A model generated the notes under the pieces. It was not told the origin of the DNA. It did no database searches and worked only from the letters and a program-made list of their open reading frames with translations. A DNA stretch of 64,000 nucleotides, from NCBI GenBank assembly GCA_037039685.1, contig JAWNGF010000006.1, positions 496,001-560,000 of the forward strand, written 5' to 3'. The stretch comes from Ceratobasidium sp. AG-K (taxonomy: Eukaryota; Basidiomycota; Agaricomycetes; Cantharellales; Ceratobasidiaceae). The stretch's first letter is position 1; the number at the start of each line of letters is the position of its first letter. Positions 44,116-54,622 of this stretch are shown piece by piece. Made by a program: the position numbers and the translations under genes.

Positions 44116-47100
44116 CTAAGGGCCTGGCGCGGTGGGATGAAGTTTGTGAAATTTATCAACTAGTTCAGGAGCGTTCTTGAGATCTTCTTTTGACTGCCAA
44201 GAGTTGTCTGCATGAGAGTACCCTTTCCACTTGACGTAATAGTGGAGTTGGCGACGGATTTTCTTGGAATTAAGGATCTCTTCAACCTCCCATTCTTCTT
44301 CTCCATCTTGTGTGACAATAGGGGGTGGTTGAGCGGGTTCGCGGCCGTGGGGATCAGAGTGGAATTTTTTGAGCAGCATGACATGGAAGACAGGATGAAT
44401 TTTCATCGATTTTGGTAACTCCAGTCTAAAGGCGTGAGTCCCTACTTTTTCCAGCACTTTGTAAGGGCCTAAAACTTTGTGAGAGAGTTTTACTGAAGGT
44501 CTGTCTGTGGATATGTTCTGATGATTAAGCCAGACTTTATCTCCAGGGTTTATCTCTTCTGGTTCTTTGGCTCCTTTGTCAAAGTAGTGTTTGTAGGACT
44601 GATTTGCTAGGATGAGGGCGGCTTTGACTTTGTCGTATCCTTTCAGCAGGAATTCCGCATGGGCATCAGCCTCAGGAACGGTATAGTCTGATTCTTCCCC
44701 GATGTTCATCCTAGGGTTAAAACCTTGACAGATTTGAAAAGGGGTTTTGCCAGTGGATGCTTGGATTCCATTGTTGTACGCAAATTCCGCCATAGGGAGC
44801 AGGGCCACCCAGTTGTTTTGCCTATGGTTGACAAAAGCTCTGATAAAGATTTCAACCACTTGGTTTGCCCGTTCTGACTGTCCGTCTGTCCTTGGATGGT
44901 ACGCTGTGCTGAAGGTAGGTTTTACATCTAACCGTTTGTACAGATGCCTAATGAACTTTGAGTTGAAAGTGGATCCTCTATCTGAGACTGTTGCCTTTGG
45001 AGTGCCGTGAAGTTTCCAAATGTTTGCGACAAAAATATTGGCTATGTCTACTGCTGTGGCCGTTGATTTGCAAGGGAGATAGTGTGCCATCTTGGAGAAT
45101 TGATCTACTACTGTTAAGATTGCGTCATATCCTTCTGATTCTGGGAGCCCTACAATCATGTCATAGGAGATCTCTTCCCAAGGTCTCTCAGGAATATGTA
45201 GAGGACGCAGTAATCCTGTGGGGAGTTGGTTCGATGGTTTAACTCGAATGCATGTTTCGCAGTGTGACACATAAGAGTTGACGAATTTCTTCATAGTTGG
45301 CCAGTAATAAGTTCTGGAGACCAATTCCAATGTTCTTGCTTGTCCAGGATGCCCAGCTGTAATATTGTCATGGCGCGATTCCAATATCAGGTTTCTGACA
45401 GTTTCATCCTTAGGGACAAAGATCTTTCCTTTGAACATTAGGAGTCCTTCTCTGTATTCCCAATCTTTGACTTTTTCTCCGTTTCTCAGCCTATTGTGGG
45501 CTTCCTCTAATCTGGGATCTTCAAGGATTGCTTCTCTGATTAGATCGTTAATTTCCTGATCAGGGGTGATAGCCGAAATAAAAATGTCTGGTTTGAGGAG
45601 AACTTGGTTCTCTACCCCCCCCAAAGGTTCTAGGTCGTATCGCCTTGAGAGAATGTCTGCTTTCTTGTTTTGGCTTCCTGGTCTGTACAAGATTTGGAAG
45701 TTGAAGTCTACCAAGAAATTCATCCAGCGGATTTGGCGTTGATTCAATTGCTTGGATGATGAGAAGTATTCCAAATTTTTGTGATCTGTTATTACTTGAA
45801 CAGCTTTTTCTGTGCCTTGAAGTAGGTGCCGCCATTCTTTGAAAGCTCTAATTATTGCCAACAGTTCTTTGTCGAAAATGTCATAGTTTCGCTCAGCCGG
45901 ATTTAGTGATTTAGAAAGAAAAGCTAAAGGGTGTAGTTTCCCTTCTTCATCCTTCTGAGATAAAACTGCTCCTGTAGCAAATCCCGACGCATCTGTTTTG
46001 AGGAAAAATTCCTTATTCTGATCGGGCTGCATCATCACAGGTGCCACTTTAAGAGCTTCTTTTAGCGCATTCATGGCCTCTTGTTCTTTGCTTGTCCACT
46101 GCCACTTTTGATCTTTCTTAAGTAGGTTGTACAGAGGTCTGGCTTTGCCAGCAAAGTCTTGAATGAATCTTCGATAGAAATTGACGAATCCTAGGAATTC
46201 TTGAACTTGTTTGACGTTTTTGGGAGCTTTCCAGTTCATAGCCGCCGTGACCTTTTCCTGATCCGTTTCGATTCATTTATTGGAAATGACCAATCCTACC
46301 CAGTCCAGTTTGGTCTGGTGAAATTTGCATTTCCTCAATTTCGCGATTAGCTTGTGTTCCCTTAGTCTTCTTAGCACCTCTTTCACGTGTCCTGGATGAT
46401 CTTCGACTCGTTTGGAAAAAACAAAGATATCATCAATGTATACGAGTACGAAAACCCCCATAATGTCCCTGAATATGGAGTTCATTAGGGACTGGAAGCT
46501 TGATGGGGCGTTTTTGAGACCGAAGGGCATGACTTTCCATTCGTACATGCCGTATTGAGTTTTGAATGCTGTTTTCCATTCATGGCCTGCTGCTATTCGG
46601 GTTTGATGGAATCCTTGTGCCAAGTCTAGAGTGGTGCCAATGACAAATCCTTCCAGGGCCCTTAACCATTGGTCCAATAGAGGTATTCCACTCGCGTTGA
46701 ATTTGCATAGCGAATTCACATATCTGTAGTCAACGCAAAAGCGTAATTCTGGGTTGCTTGGATCTTCTGGATGTGGTTTTTTGACAAACAGAACCGGGGA
46801 GGCCAAAGGAGACTTAGAAATCTGAATGTGTCCCCTTCGGATCAGGGTTTCAAGTACTTTCTTCATTTCCTTGTCTTCAGCTGGGGACGTTTTGTAGATA
46901 GGGCCATGCTTTAGTTTAGCTTCTGGTAGGAGGTCGAGCGTGATGTCCGTTGGCCTGTGAGGTGGGAGTTCTTCTAACCTGGATTCGTCGAATACATCTG
47001 CAAACTCTTTGTATTCCTCTGGTAATGTGGTTTCGGCTGCAATTTGGAGTGTAGACGGGACTTCTAGGCAGTTTTCTGAACAGAAGTTGCTTGTGTATGC

Positions 47101-47514
47101 AATTGTCCTGTTTTTCCAATTAATTTGTGGGTTATGTTTCTTGAGCCATGACATCCCGAGTACAATAGGGTGTCTTCCAATGTTTGTGACATGACATTCT
47201 ATTTCGCTGGAATGTGTTCCCATGACAAGTCTAAATTTTGTATAGTGGGTGACTTTTCCAGACGAGACTTCTCGTCCGTCTATAACTCGCAGAGTCTTTG
47301 GTTTTTTGTGTTGAAAAAGGGGAAGGTTTGCCTCTCTTGCTAGGGAAGGGTTGATAAAACAGGAGGTTGCGCCGCAGTCGAGGAGTGCTTGTCCAGAGAA
47401 TCTTTTTGATCTGTTAACTGACTTAGAATCAGGAGCCGTAGCTAGTGGATGAGCAGTGAAATCAAGGTATAATTGGTTTTCATTTGATATTGACATGATT
47501 TCTAGTTCATCCAT
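44116..47514 (-). pseudogene. Gypsy element B pol with one nonsense codon
   Basis: The frame runs from ATG 47514 to 44116 (1133 codons) with a single TGA at 46273-46275, where element A has GGA (Gly in SNKGIETDQ). Domain order is protease (LLDCGATSCFI), RT (YIDDIFVF), RNase H (KTDASGFATG), integrase (VVDQFSKMAHYL, DRGSTFNSKF, TDGQSERANQ) and chromodomain. Except for the stop it matches element A closely, with scattered replacements such as R/K and I/V. Confidence 0.92.
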
Positions 47515-47549
47515 ATTACTAGCTAATATATCACCGAGTACTTGGCTCC

Positions 47550-48901
47550 TTAATAAGCCTCGGTGACGTCTTTTCCCGATTCGATGTCTGAAGAGATTTC
47601 TTCAATCTGAGCTTCAAACCCTGAGGCTGTGTTCTTGGAAGGACAGACTCTTGCTGAGTGTCCCTTGCCACCGCAGGTGAAGCAAATCATTGGTCCTTTT
47701 CCTTTCCCATCAAGATCCATTGCGTTGGGGTCTTTAGCAGGAGTGGAGGGTTTGGGTGTTTGGATGGTAGGAGCGTTGAAGTTACTGGTTCGGGTGTCTC
47801 TCTGAATCGCTCCAAAAGGGACATTTCCTTTTGTCCCATCATCCCAGGAGATCTGTGGAACTGGACGGCCCTTGGCGTTTCGGTTAATGCTTGAGATTTT
47901 GCCGTATTGCACCCCCCCTGTAGGTTTTGACATAAAGACTCGATCGTTTACATTGAATCTTTGGCCCAGTGAGGTATTTGCAGTGCTTGGGGTTGTCTTA
48001 GAAGTGGGTTGTTTCGAGATACTGGTTTGTGGGCTTTGCGACTTCTTTGGTGCATTAATGGCATTCATTGTGGAGTCAATTTCCAAGGCTCTTTTGCGAA
48101 CTTGGTTGAATGTCCTTGTTGCTTCGTGGGGTTTAAAGTTCTGTGACACCATGGCCATCTTGATTTCATCCTTAAGACCGTCATAGAAATCATCACGAAG
48201 TACTCGATCGGTGTACCCGAGTACCGATGAATAAGTGACGAAGTCTCGTAGATAATCCTGGACAGAGTTCTTTTGGACCAATTTCTTGTATAATTGTCTA
48301 TATTGGTCGATCTTGTGAACATCGCCAAACCTAGCTTGCATTTCGTTCCAGAATTCATCCATGTCGTGTAGCCAATTTGTTGCTCCCCTTCTTGCTGTGT
48401 CTACGTCAATACCGGGTTGCATCCATACATAGGCAGGCCCCTTGCAATATCCCATGATATATGTGATTTTTTGTTCTGTGGTTGCTTGTGGCGACGTATG
48501 ATTTATGTACAAGGTACATTGCGACTTAAACTCATCAAATTTATCTACATCTCCAGAAAATTCTTCTGGGGGATGCATTTTGAGTTTGTATCCTGGGGTG
48601 GTTGTTGATGCAGTGGTAGAGGGTGTTGCTCCTAGATTTGCAAGTGACTGAGACACTGCGTTCATTAATTGGTGAAGGGGTGCGATTTGTGCGGTTTGAT
48701 TTTGAATTGCATGAATATCTGCAACGTTATTGTCGATTCCCAATTCTAGGGTAGAGGTGATGCTATTTAAGGCATTAATGTGACCGTTAATTTTTCGCAC
48801 TTCGTCTATTAGGGCATTGATTGCTTGTGCAACTACATCGGGTCCAGATGTTGCGGAAATTTGGGTAAACCCCCTTGTCCAGGTGATGGGGCCCTCGACA
48901 T
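47550..48901 (-). pseudogene. Gypsy element B gag with 1-bp deletion
   Basis: The ATG at 48901 is kept, but the tract GGGGGATTTACC of element A reads GGGGGTTTACC near 48866-48876, so the frame shifts after about ten codons. From MRKINGH onward the protein text is the same as A's gag, including CFTCGGKGHSARVC. The total span is 1352 nt against 1353 in A. Confidence 0.9.
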
Positions 48902-48925
48902 ATTGGAGCGGGGAAAAAGGTAGAT

Positions 48926-49737
48926 TTATTGAGATCCCAGGCCGTACAAAATGTTACGAATTCTTCTTCGAACCCTTCTATCTTTAATGACGCGCAAACT
49001 CCTCAAAAATATCAGTTCAAGATTTTCGTCTTCCAGAAACAACGCGTTGATCACTCCTAGTTCGTCGTACTGTTCGTATATGTAGTTACAATGAACGTCT
49101 TCAATAAAGAGTGTTAGGGACTCTAGCCTAAGCTGTTCCCTGTGTTGTTCCTGTGTGAGTCGAGGTCTTGGTCCCACTGAAAAGGATTGGGTGCGATAGA
49201 ATTGAGGTGGTTTAGAAGGCGGTAATCCTGGTTAATAGGAATACGCACTTCTGCTGCTTGGTGACAGTATTTGCCCTTGATTTTGTCCTTAAGGGTTTCG
49301 ATAGTACGCCACTGACGTTTGTTGTTGCTGATGAGATTTTCGACCTTTCGAGTGTGTTTCTCTTGAATTTTTATGAGTAGGTCGCAGTTTTCAATCAGGA
49401 CACGGGTTTGTTCTTGCAGTCGCTCGACTTCGATATTAGTGTCCGCTAGATTTATACTTTGGACACGATCTTGATCGGCTTGTTGCTTGTTTGTATTGTC
49501 GAGGTCAATTTCGATGAACTCGAGCCTTGAATGGAGGGATTGATAATCGGCTTCGAGTTGATTGTGGTTTTCGTCGTTTCTGGTACGTTCGACTCTTAGG
49601 TCCTCTGCTTGTTCAACTTGATCTTCTTCTAACACTTCAATTCGACTGTTTAATTCGTCGACTTTAGTGTCTAGATCAAGTACGAAGTCCTTTAATCTAA
49701 AGACTGCTTTGCAGAGGCTAAAAAATGCGGGGAACAC
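48926..49737 (-). CDS. Gypsy element B coiled-coil leader ORFs
   Basis: Same two overlapping frames as at 39663-40474, with the same predicted protein text. No ATG starts the long frame. Conservation between A and B shows only common recent origin and is not strong evidence of selection. Confidence 0.45.
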
Positions 49738-50207
49738 TTTTAAGGTTTAATTAGTTAGTTACTAATTAGTTCCTTTTTAGTGCGTACTGGTGGAAACGAC
49801 GGTTTGATGGGGTTCTTGATGGATGAGAGTGTTAACTTGGGTGGTGCTCCGACCACTTTCCAGTTTTGCTTGAGAGGATCTGGCTTCCTCGAGATGTTGA
49901 TTTGGATGTGAAGGGTGCTAGGCGCTAAGCTTTTGCTTTATATACTCCTTATCTGATCTTATCAGTTATCAACAGCCTTGGGCGGGCGTGATAGCGACAG
50001 TGTATAACAGAGTAAGGGTGTATTTAGCTGACTAAAGCCGCTATGACCCGAAAGAGGATAACGATTGGGTTCACTGACAGCGTATAGCGACGTGGGACTA
50101 CTGGTCTATATCAAGTATAGCTCTTTGTCCGTTGTACTATGCCCGTTTTCCCGTGTACGTTCTATCTACTTGGTGGAATAGCAGGGGCTTAAAGCCAATG
50201 CTAGGAT

Positions 50208-50218
50208 AGGCTTGACCT
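50208..50218 (-). other. Putative self-priming primer-binding site of element B
   Basis: On the minus strand this is AGGTCAAGCCT, 2 nt from the LTR, complementary to AGGCTTGACCT in the LTR's predicted transcript start. Confidence 0.62.
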
Positions 50219-50220
50219 AA

Positions 50221-50634
50221 TGTCCCGACTTGGGTCAATTAGGTATATATAAAGTTAAGGGGTTCGACTTGGACAAGTCTTTGAACCCAAGGAGTGGTGA
50301 TGAGTGAGAAGGTTTAATTCGGCAAGTCCTAGTGGAGAGGAGGTCAAGCCTTGTCGTTAGCCGGCTTGACCTCTGGGTTTATATACATGTGAGATCAAGG
50401 CCACGTCATCATCTATCAGTGTGGGAAAGCCAAGTACAACTGATGATAAGCGAGATAAGAGGTATGACTCGACATTCTGGAAGTTCCGGAAGTATCACTA
50501 ATATCAAATGAAAAGACAAATACGTCACATGATACAAGTTAAGCGCCAGAGGACAATTGTACCAAAAAAGGAAAGTGTTCGGAAAAAAGATATAAAATCA
50601 GAATAAAATGTCTGAGCTTAGTCAGCTCATGACA
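50221..50634 (-). repeat. Gypsy LTR, right end of the nest
   Basis: A 414-bp LTR, followed on the right by ACGGA and then copia gag. It serves as 5' LTR of element B in the present arrangement, but probably was that of element A before the inversion. Confidence 0.9.
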
Positions 50635-51585
50635 ACGGAACTCGATTTGCTTGGTTTTGATTCGGTTGACTTAGCGGCTCATTGCTTTTGGTGTGGTCCA
50701 GTCCCTTCCGCTCTGCCTCCTTTAGCCCAGCATTCTTTTTTCATGTGCCCGGGCTTGGCGCAATTATCGCATAGGGGAACCTTTGCCTTCTTCTTGCCTT
50801 TTGGGTCGCTCGGCTTCTTGGATTTGGGCTTTGAGGCTTGAGCATACATTGCCGTAAGTCCGCCTCCTTTCTTCCGTCGTTCCTCTTCAGCTAATGCTGC
50901 TTTGACAACAGTGTCAGGCGTAATGTAACCGTTCTGGCTGGACGTCTGGATGACCATGCTGACGATTGCATAGGACGGGGGGAGCGCATTCATGAAGACT
51001 TGCGTGAGCATAAGGTCGGTAACGTTTTCTCCGAGGGTTTTCATTTTGGACGCGGTTGATTGGATCTTGTTAAATGCAATAGATAAGTCCTCGTCTTCCT
51101 TGATTTTTGCATTCATGAATTGCTGATAGTAAAAGGATAGAGATTGCATCCCTTTTCCTTCCCAGCGCTCAATAATTTTTGTCCATGCCTCATGCGCCGA
51201 TGTCGTCTCGATCACGTTGGCCATCACCCTATCTTCCATATTCAAGGTAATCTGAGCAAATGCGTCGTTGTCTTGTTTTTGCCATTTTTCAATCACTGAC
51301 TTATTTTCCAACACTTTTGCAGAGTCTTTCTTATTGGTCTTGGTGAGCGGTTCAGGCGGTACTTCAGTGCCGTATGCAATCCTGAGCAGTCCTCAAATTC
51401 ATAGGACCGTCGTTTGGCAGAACTTCCACGAATCATAGTTGGATCTGTCGTCCTTCAAGAGGGGGATCTCATAGGTTTTCTTGCTAAGGTAAGCGTCGGT
51501 CGATGCCATTGTTGAGCTAGTAGCGTTTACAGCGCTAACTGGGTCCTCTTCTGCTTCACTTTTGACGCTACCAGGGCTCATAACC
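50635..51585 (-). pseudogene. Copia leader and gag
   Basis: From ATG 51509 (MASTDAYLSKKTYEIPLL) the minus strand encodes a copia-type gag: NYDSWKF, then two TGA stops in frame, then ENKSVIEKWQKQDNDAFAQI, AHEAWTKIIERWEGKG, and a zinc knuckle CDNCAKPGHMKKEC. A further TGA follows the knuckle. The reading frame is otherwise continuous. The gypsy LTR at 50634 cuts it before the protease. Confidence 0.88.
51574..51585 (-). other. Copia primer-binding site, tRNA-iMet anticodon-arm type
   Basis: Immediately after the 5' LTR the minus strand reads GGTTATGAGCCC. Its complement GGGCTCATAACC is the anticodon stem-loop text of eukaryotic initiator tRNA-Met as I recall it. This matches the half-tRNA priming known for Drosophila copia and yeast Ty5. 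Confidence 0.65.
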
Positions 51586-51745
51586 TTTTGCAATTAGTGC
51601 AGTGCCGAGCTAGATAGTTTTGTATCTCAGCTCCTGCTACTTGAGAGTAGAGAACTGAGGGTAAAACTTCCGCGAAGTGTGTGTTCATGTGGACACAATC
51701 ACGTGATGTGCATATATCTACGTATAAGACTGTATATATTCAACA
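51586..51745 (-). repeat. Copia 5' LTR
   Basis: 160 bp, TGTTGAATAT..TTGCAAAA on the minus strand, followed outward by the target duplication GGGAG (51746-51750). Confidence 0.93.
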
Positions 51746-51750
51746 GGGAG

Positions 51751-52623
51751 TAGGCAGTTGGACCCCAGTCAGCAGCTATCACCATTGCAACAGTTCCAGC
51801 CAGCAGGAACAAGGATGAGTAGGTGGCAAATACCACTGGAAGGCACATAATTAACGCGGGGACCCAGGGGGAGATCACTATCCTGGAAACCTTGATCCTC
51901 CCCCTAGCCAGCTTCCCAATGGTCTTGTCGCTGGCCCCTGCAGACATAACCTGCATGTAAAATACAAGAATAAGTGCCTCAATCGAGACACCCAGTGCCG
52001 CGCAGAAGCAAGTGTTGGCTATCCAGTAAGAGCCAGGTCCAGCAAGGCCAGGAATGGCCAAGGCTGCCGCGCTTGTGGCAGTGATGACTGAAGTCTGGCG
52101 TTATGGTGATTAGTGCATATTCGCTCCGTAGTGTGTTGACTCACAGATGTGCCAAGTCTGTCCCATTCATCCTGAGAAGCACCAAAGCTAATTAGAATCT
52201 GACCGCGACGGGAACCACCAGTTGGAGTCCAAAATTAAAACTACCTACCCCTTGTCAAGATCTCAAATTTACGTCTGAACCAGCGGTAGGTCGCCCATAT
52301 ATCACTTTGTTAGTGTTGTTTTCTGTTGCTCCAGGATGCTCGTCCTGAGCTAGTGGTAGGCTGGACGATCCACCCTCTTGGGCGGGTAGTCGTAGATGAC
52401 CAGGACGCCCGTTGAAGGTGGGATCCTCTGAGTATGCCTCATATGCGTCGTCATACAACCCTGGATCCATAGGCTCAAAAATGTACAGTCTTGCACGATA
52501 TTTGTGGGAGAACCCAAGCGTAATCATAAACATTGCGATCCAAGCGGAGAGGCTAATGACCCTCATAAACATTGAACCCCGAGTTTCGGACATTGAGTTG
52601 ACCTTGGAGCTGTGAGAGCTCAT
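51751..52623 (-). pseudogene. 5' piece of membrane-protein family copy 4
   Basis: Exon 1 (52249-52623) encodes an N-terminus, a helix (LSAWIAMFMITLGF) and the signature HKYRARLYIFE..DPGLY. It ends with TGA at 52255-52257 where copies 2 and 3 have CGT (Arg in LRSRQ) and copy 1 has CGG. Exon 2 (52145-52171, 27 nt) encodes DEWDRLGTS. Exon 3 starts at 52094 (TSVITATSAAALAIPGLAG) and stops at 51751, where the copia duplication and LTR begin. The rest is at 33402-33690. Confidence 0.88.
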
Positions 52624-53640
52624 TATGCGACCTGGTAGTAAACCGAGAGCAAGGAAATGTGATCAGAGGGTTTGAACGAGGATCAGGGCAGTTGAGATGC
52701 TATGTTATATAACTAGAGTCTCTCCGTTGAATTCATGAGCGCCGAGAGCCCGGCGTACCGCTGTTTCCGAGGTAGCAGCCAGATGTACCTTTGTAGATCG
52801 CTGACAGAAGCATGATGATCTTGATGCAGATGGACAGTGTGGTCTCTGTGTTTTGATTTTAAAACTAGGGCGCTTGTATCGGATGGTGAGCATGCCGACC
52901 GTCCCCGGTTGCGCGGCTATTCCAAACAATATATTTTCTACGTATACGGTGAGAGAACACATAATGTATAATGCATTCCCCGAACCAATACGTATACAGA
53001 TGACGAAACGGAAGTATAAGGCAAACAATAAGGGAGCCTGGGCTCCGTTTATCAGCATCGAAATCGGTAATGAGATAAAGTAGGTAGAGGGGGGTTTGAA
53101 GGAGACAGCAATACAGTTTGTCCAAGCGCCTAACTTCTTCGGGGCTCCCAGGATTCCGGACCATCCATCCATCGATGAGTAAGCGCTTGCCAGGCGCGCC
53201 GCACACTCTACCGCAGGTTCATCCAATGGCCATTTGTCGAGCAGACTTCACACGTGTTGCAAGCAGACCTGTAAGACTCCTGCAGGGGCCGTTGGTAAAA
53301 TAGAATGTGGTGACCCATACAGATAAGCGTAACCGCATACACAAGGTCCTGAGCGCGAACCGCGACCATCCGCAACAATACCTTGGCCTAGCAAGCGGCC
53401 GATGGATCTGGTCAACGAGCATGTTGCTTCGGATGTGAGGAACTATTACTTATCGAAATTGGTTACCTAGAGGGCCTCGGCTTGTGTCAGCGAGGCAACC
53501 CGGTTGCCGCGCTAAGGATCATTGACTCAAGGGTCAAATGGATTTCCAATAAGTTTCATGAGAAAGCCCATCCTCGAAAAGATGACTTCAAGTCCTGGTG
53601 ACCTGCAAATAAACTGAGATGGAACGTCAACCAGGATGAT
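52624..53640. other. No convincing gene
   Basis: The stretch contains the upstream region of copy 4. A minus-strand open frame of 173 codons (52705-53226) has no recognised motif, no partner elsewhere and odd composition, so it is not called. Confidence 0.45.
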
Positions 53641-53654
53641 CAGCCCCATCGTAC

Positions 53655-54622
53655 GACTCATATACCCCTCGCTAAGATAGCGCACGTACCCACGACCAGT
53701 GTCTCCAAAGTGTTGTCTCCATCAGCATCGTTTGACAGCAGAGCGCCTAAACGCTGACAGGTGACATTCGTCCCAATCACGATCATCGAGGATACGATCA
53801 CAGTGTGGACAGCCTCGACGCACGCGGCAACTGAGAAGGGAAACCCAGGCTGGGAGAGCAAGTCGTATTCTGTTATGATGCTCGGTCACATTAGACTCGC
53901 CGCACAGCAAAATCGAGAGGGAAAACGCGAGATGTCGCCATCATGAAATCCTGCGGGAAGAACAGTCGAGATAAGTTAGGGAAATAGTCTAGATGCATAA
54001 CGAGTCCAAGTACTTACCGACTGTAAAATTACCGTCAAGTATCCGCCATGTAGATGCGAGGTGGAGAGGTCCCACGAACAGTCATAGAAACCGCACCGCG
54101 TTGATGTTTAGCTAATCGCGTCACACTTGGAATGAGAATAACGAAAATTAGATAGTAATGGGATTGGCGTAAGGAAACATCAAGGAGGGTAGAGGCTGAT
54201 AGCCGATAGCACATAGTTTACAAGTATTGTAGACCGCGAAAAATAGTCCATGTGAAACAAGCCGCGTAGGCCAATGTTGATTTTAGACTATCAACGTTGG
54301 TTAGCCCGGTATCGCAGTTCAATGAAGATCACGTACTCACCAATATGTTTTGTAATCATATCTCCTCCATACCCAAAAACGACCCCGCCTTCATCTTGTA
54401 CGCCATCCAGAATAGAATGGCCATCACGATTAACAACATCACTCGCTGCCACGTCTTGGGCTCTTCCTGCTGGAACCGGGGGTCCGATTCGAGTGCTAGC
54501 ACTGCTTCCTGATAGCTCCGTCCCCGGCTGCCTAGTCTTTGGTCGTCATATTCGGGTGGTGTAGTCGGCGAAGCAGGCTCAGACGAGTAGGCAGGGAGTG
54601 GAATGTACCCGGCGGAGCTCAT
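53655..54622 (-). CDS. Possible small membrane protein, uncertain exons
   Basis: A first exon (54373-54622) starts at ATG 54622, encodes a Pro/Ser-rich cytosolic part (YIPLPAYSSEPASPTTPPEY) and one membrane helix (WQRVMLLIVMAILFWMAYKM), and ends at a GTATGG donor. A later exon may start after TTCTTCCCGCAG at about 53945, with a hydrophobic stretch (FPFSVAACVEAVHTVIVSSM) in a shifted frame. The join between them cannot be made without guessing, so this may be a dead gene. The cytosolic-then-helix layout resembles exon 1 of the tandem family, but the sequence does not. Confidence 0.3.

Larger units (their letters stand above)
44106..50220 (-). mobile_element. Gypsy element B internal region
   Basis: The complete internal region lies on the minus strand: leader and primer-binding site at 50208-50218, coiled-coil leader ORFs, gag, pol with chromodomain, and polypurine tract. 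It sits between LTRs 43691 and 50221, but their outer 5-mers (CTTGG and ACGGA) do not match, which is explained by the inversion. Two lesions in coding sequence make this copy non-autonomous. Confidence 0.9.
36744..50634. mobile_element. Gypsy-in-gypsy nest (elements A and B), rearranged
   Basis: Order on the plus strand: LTR(-) 36744, pol 3' half of A (-), LTR(+) 38766, gag and pol 5' half of A (+), LTR(-) 43691, complete internal region of B (-), LTR(-) 50221. The two halves of A's pol meet at the same codon and are each bordered by the 5-mer CCAAG/CTTGG. This fits insertion of B into A followed by inversion between two oppositely oriented LTRs. Protein features (chromodomain after integrase) place the family among chromoviruses. 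Confidence 0.85.
33691..51745 (-). mobile_element. Copia LTR retrotransposon, host of nested gypsy elements
   Basis: The 160-bp LTRs at 33691-33850 and 51586-51745 differ at only a few bases and are flanked by the 5-bp duplication GGGAG (33686-33690 and 51746-51750). The minus strand is coding: gag near 51509-50635, integrase to 35953, reverse transcriptase 35910-34296, RNase H 34295-33885. About 15 kb of the span is later gypsy insertions. The region between the gag zinc knuckle and the integrase core, where the protease should be, is missing. Stops and CpG-type transitions show it is inactive. Confidence 0.92.

Noticed and set aside
47658..48186. Plus-strand open frames opposite gypsy B gag
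   Set aside because: The same shadows occur opposite gag of element A, so they reflect gag coding bias and not a separate gene.
33691..51745. Reading the 18-kb block as one giant novel element
   Set aside because: LTR pairs, target duplications and domain order resolve it into known copia and gypsy parts nested in each other.
52705..53226. Minus-strand open frame of 173 codons
   Set aside because: No recognised motif, no paralogue in the window and no promoter or splice context; it may be chance.
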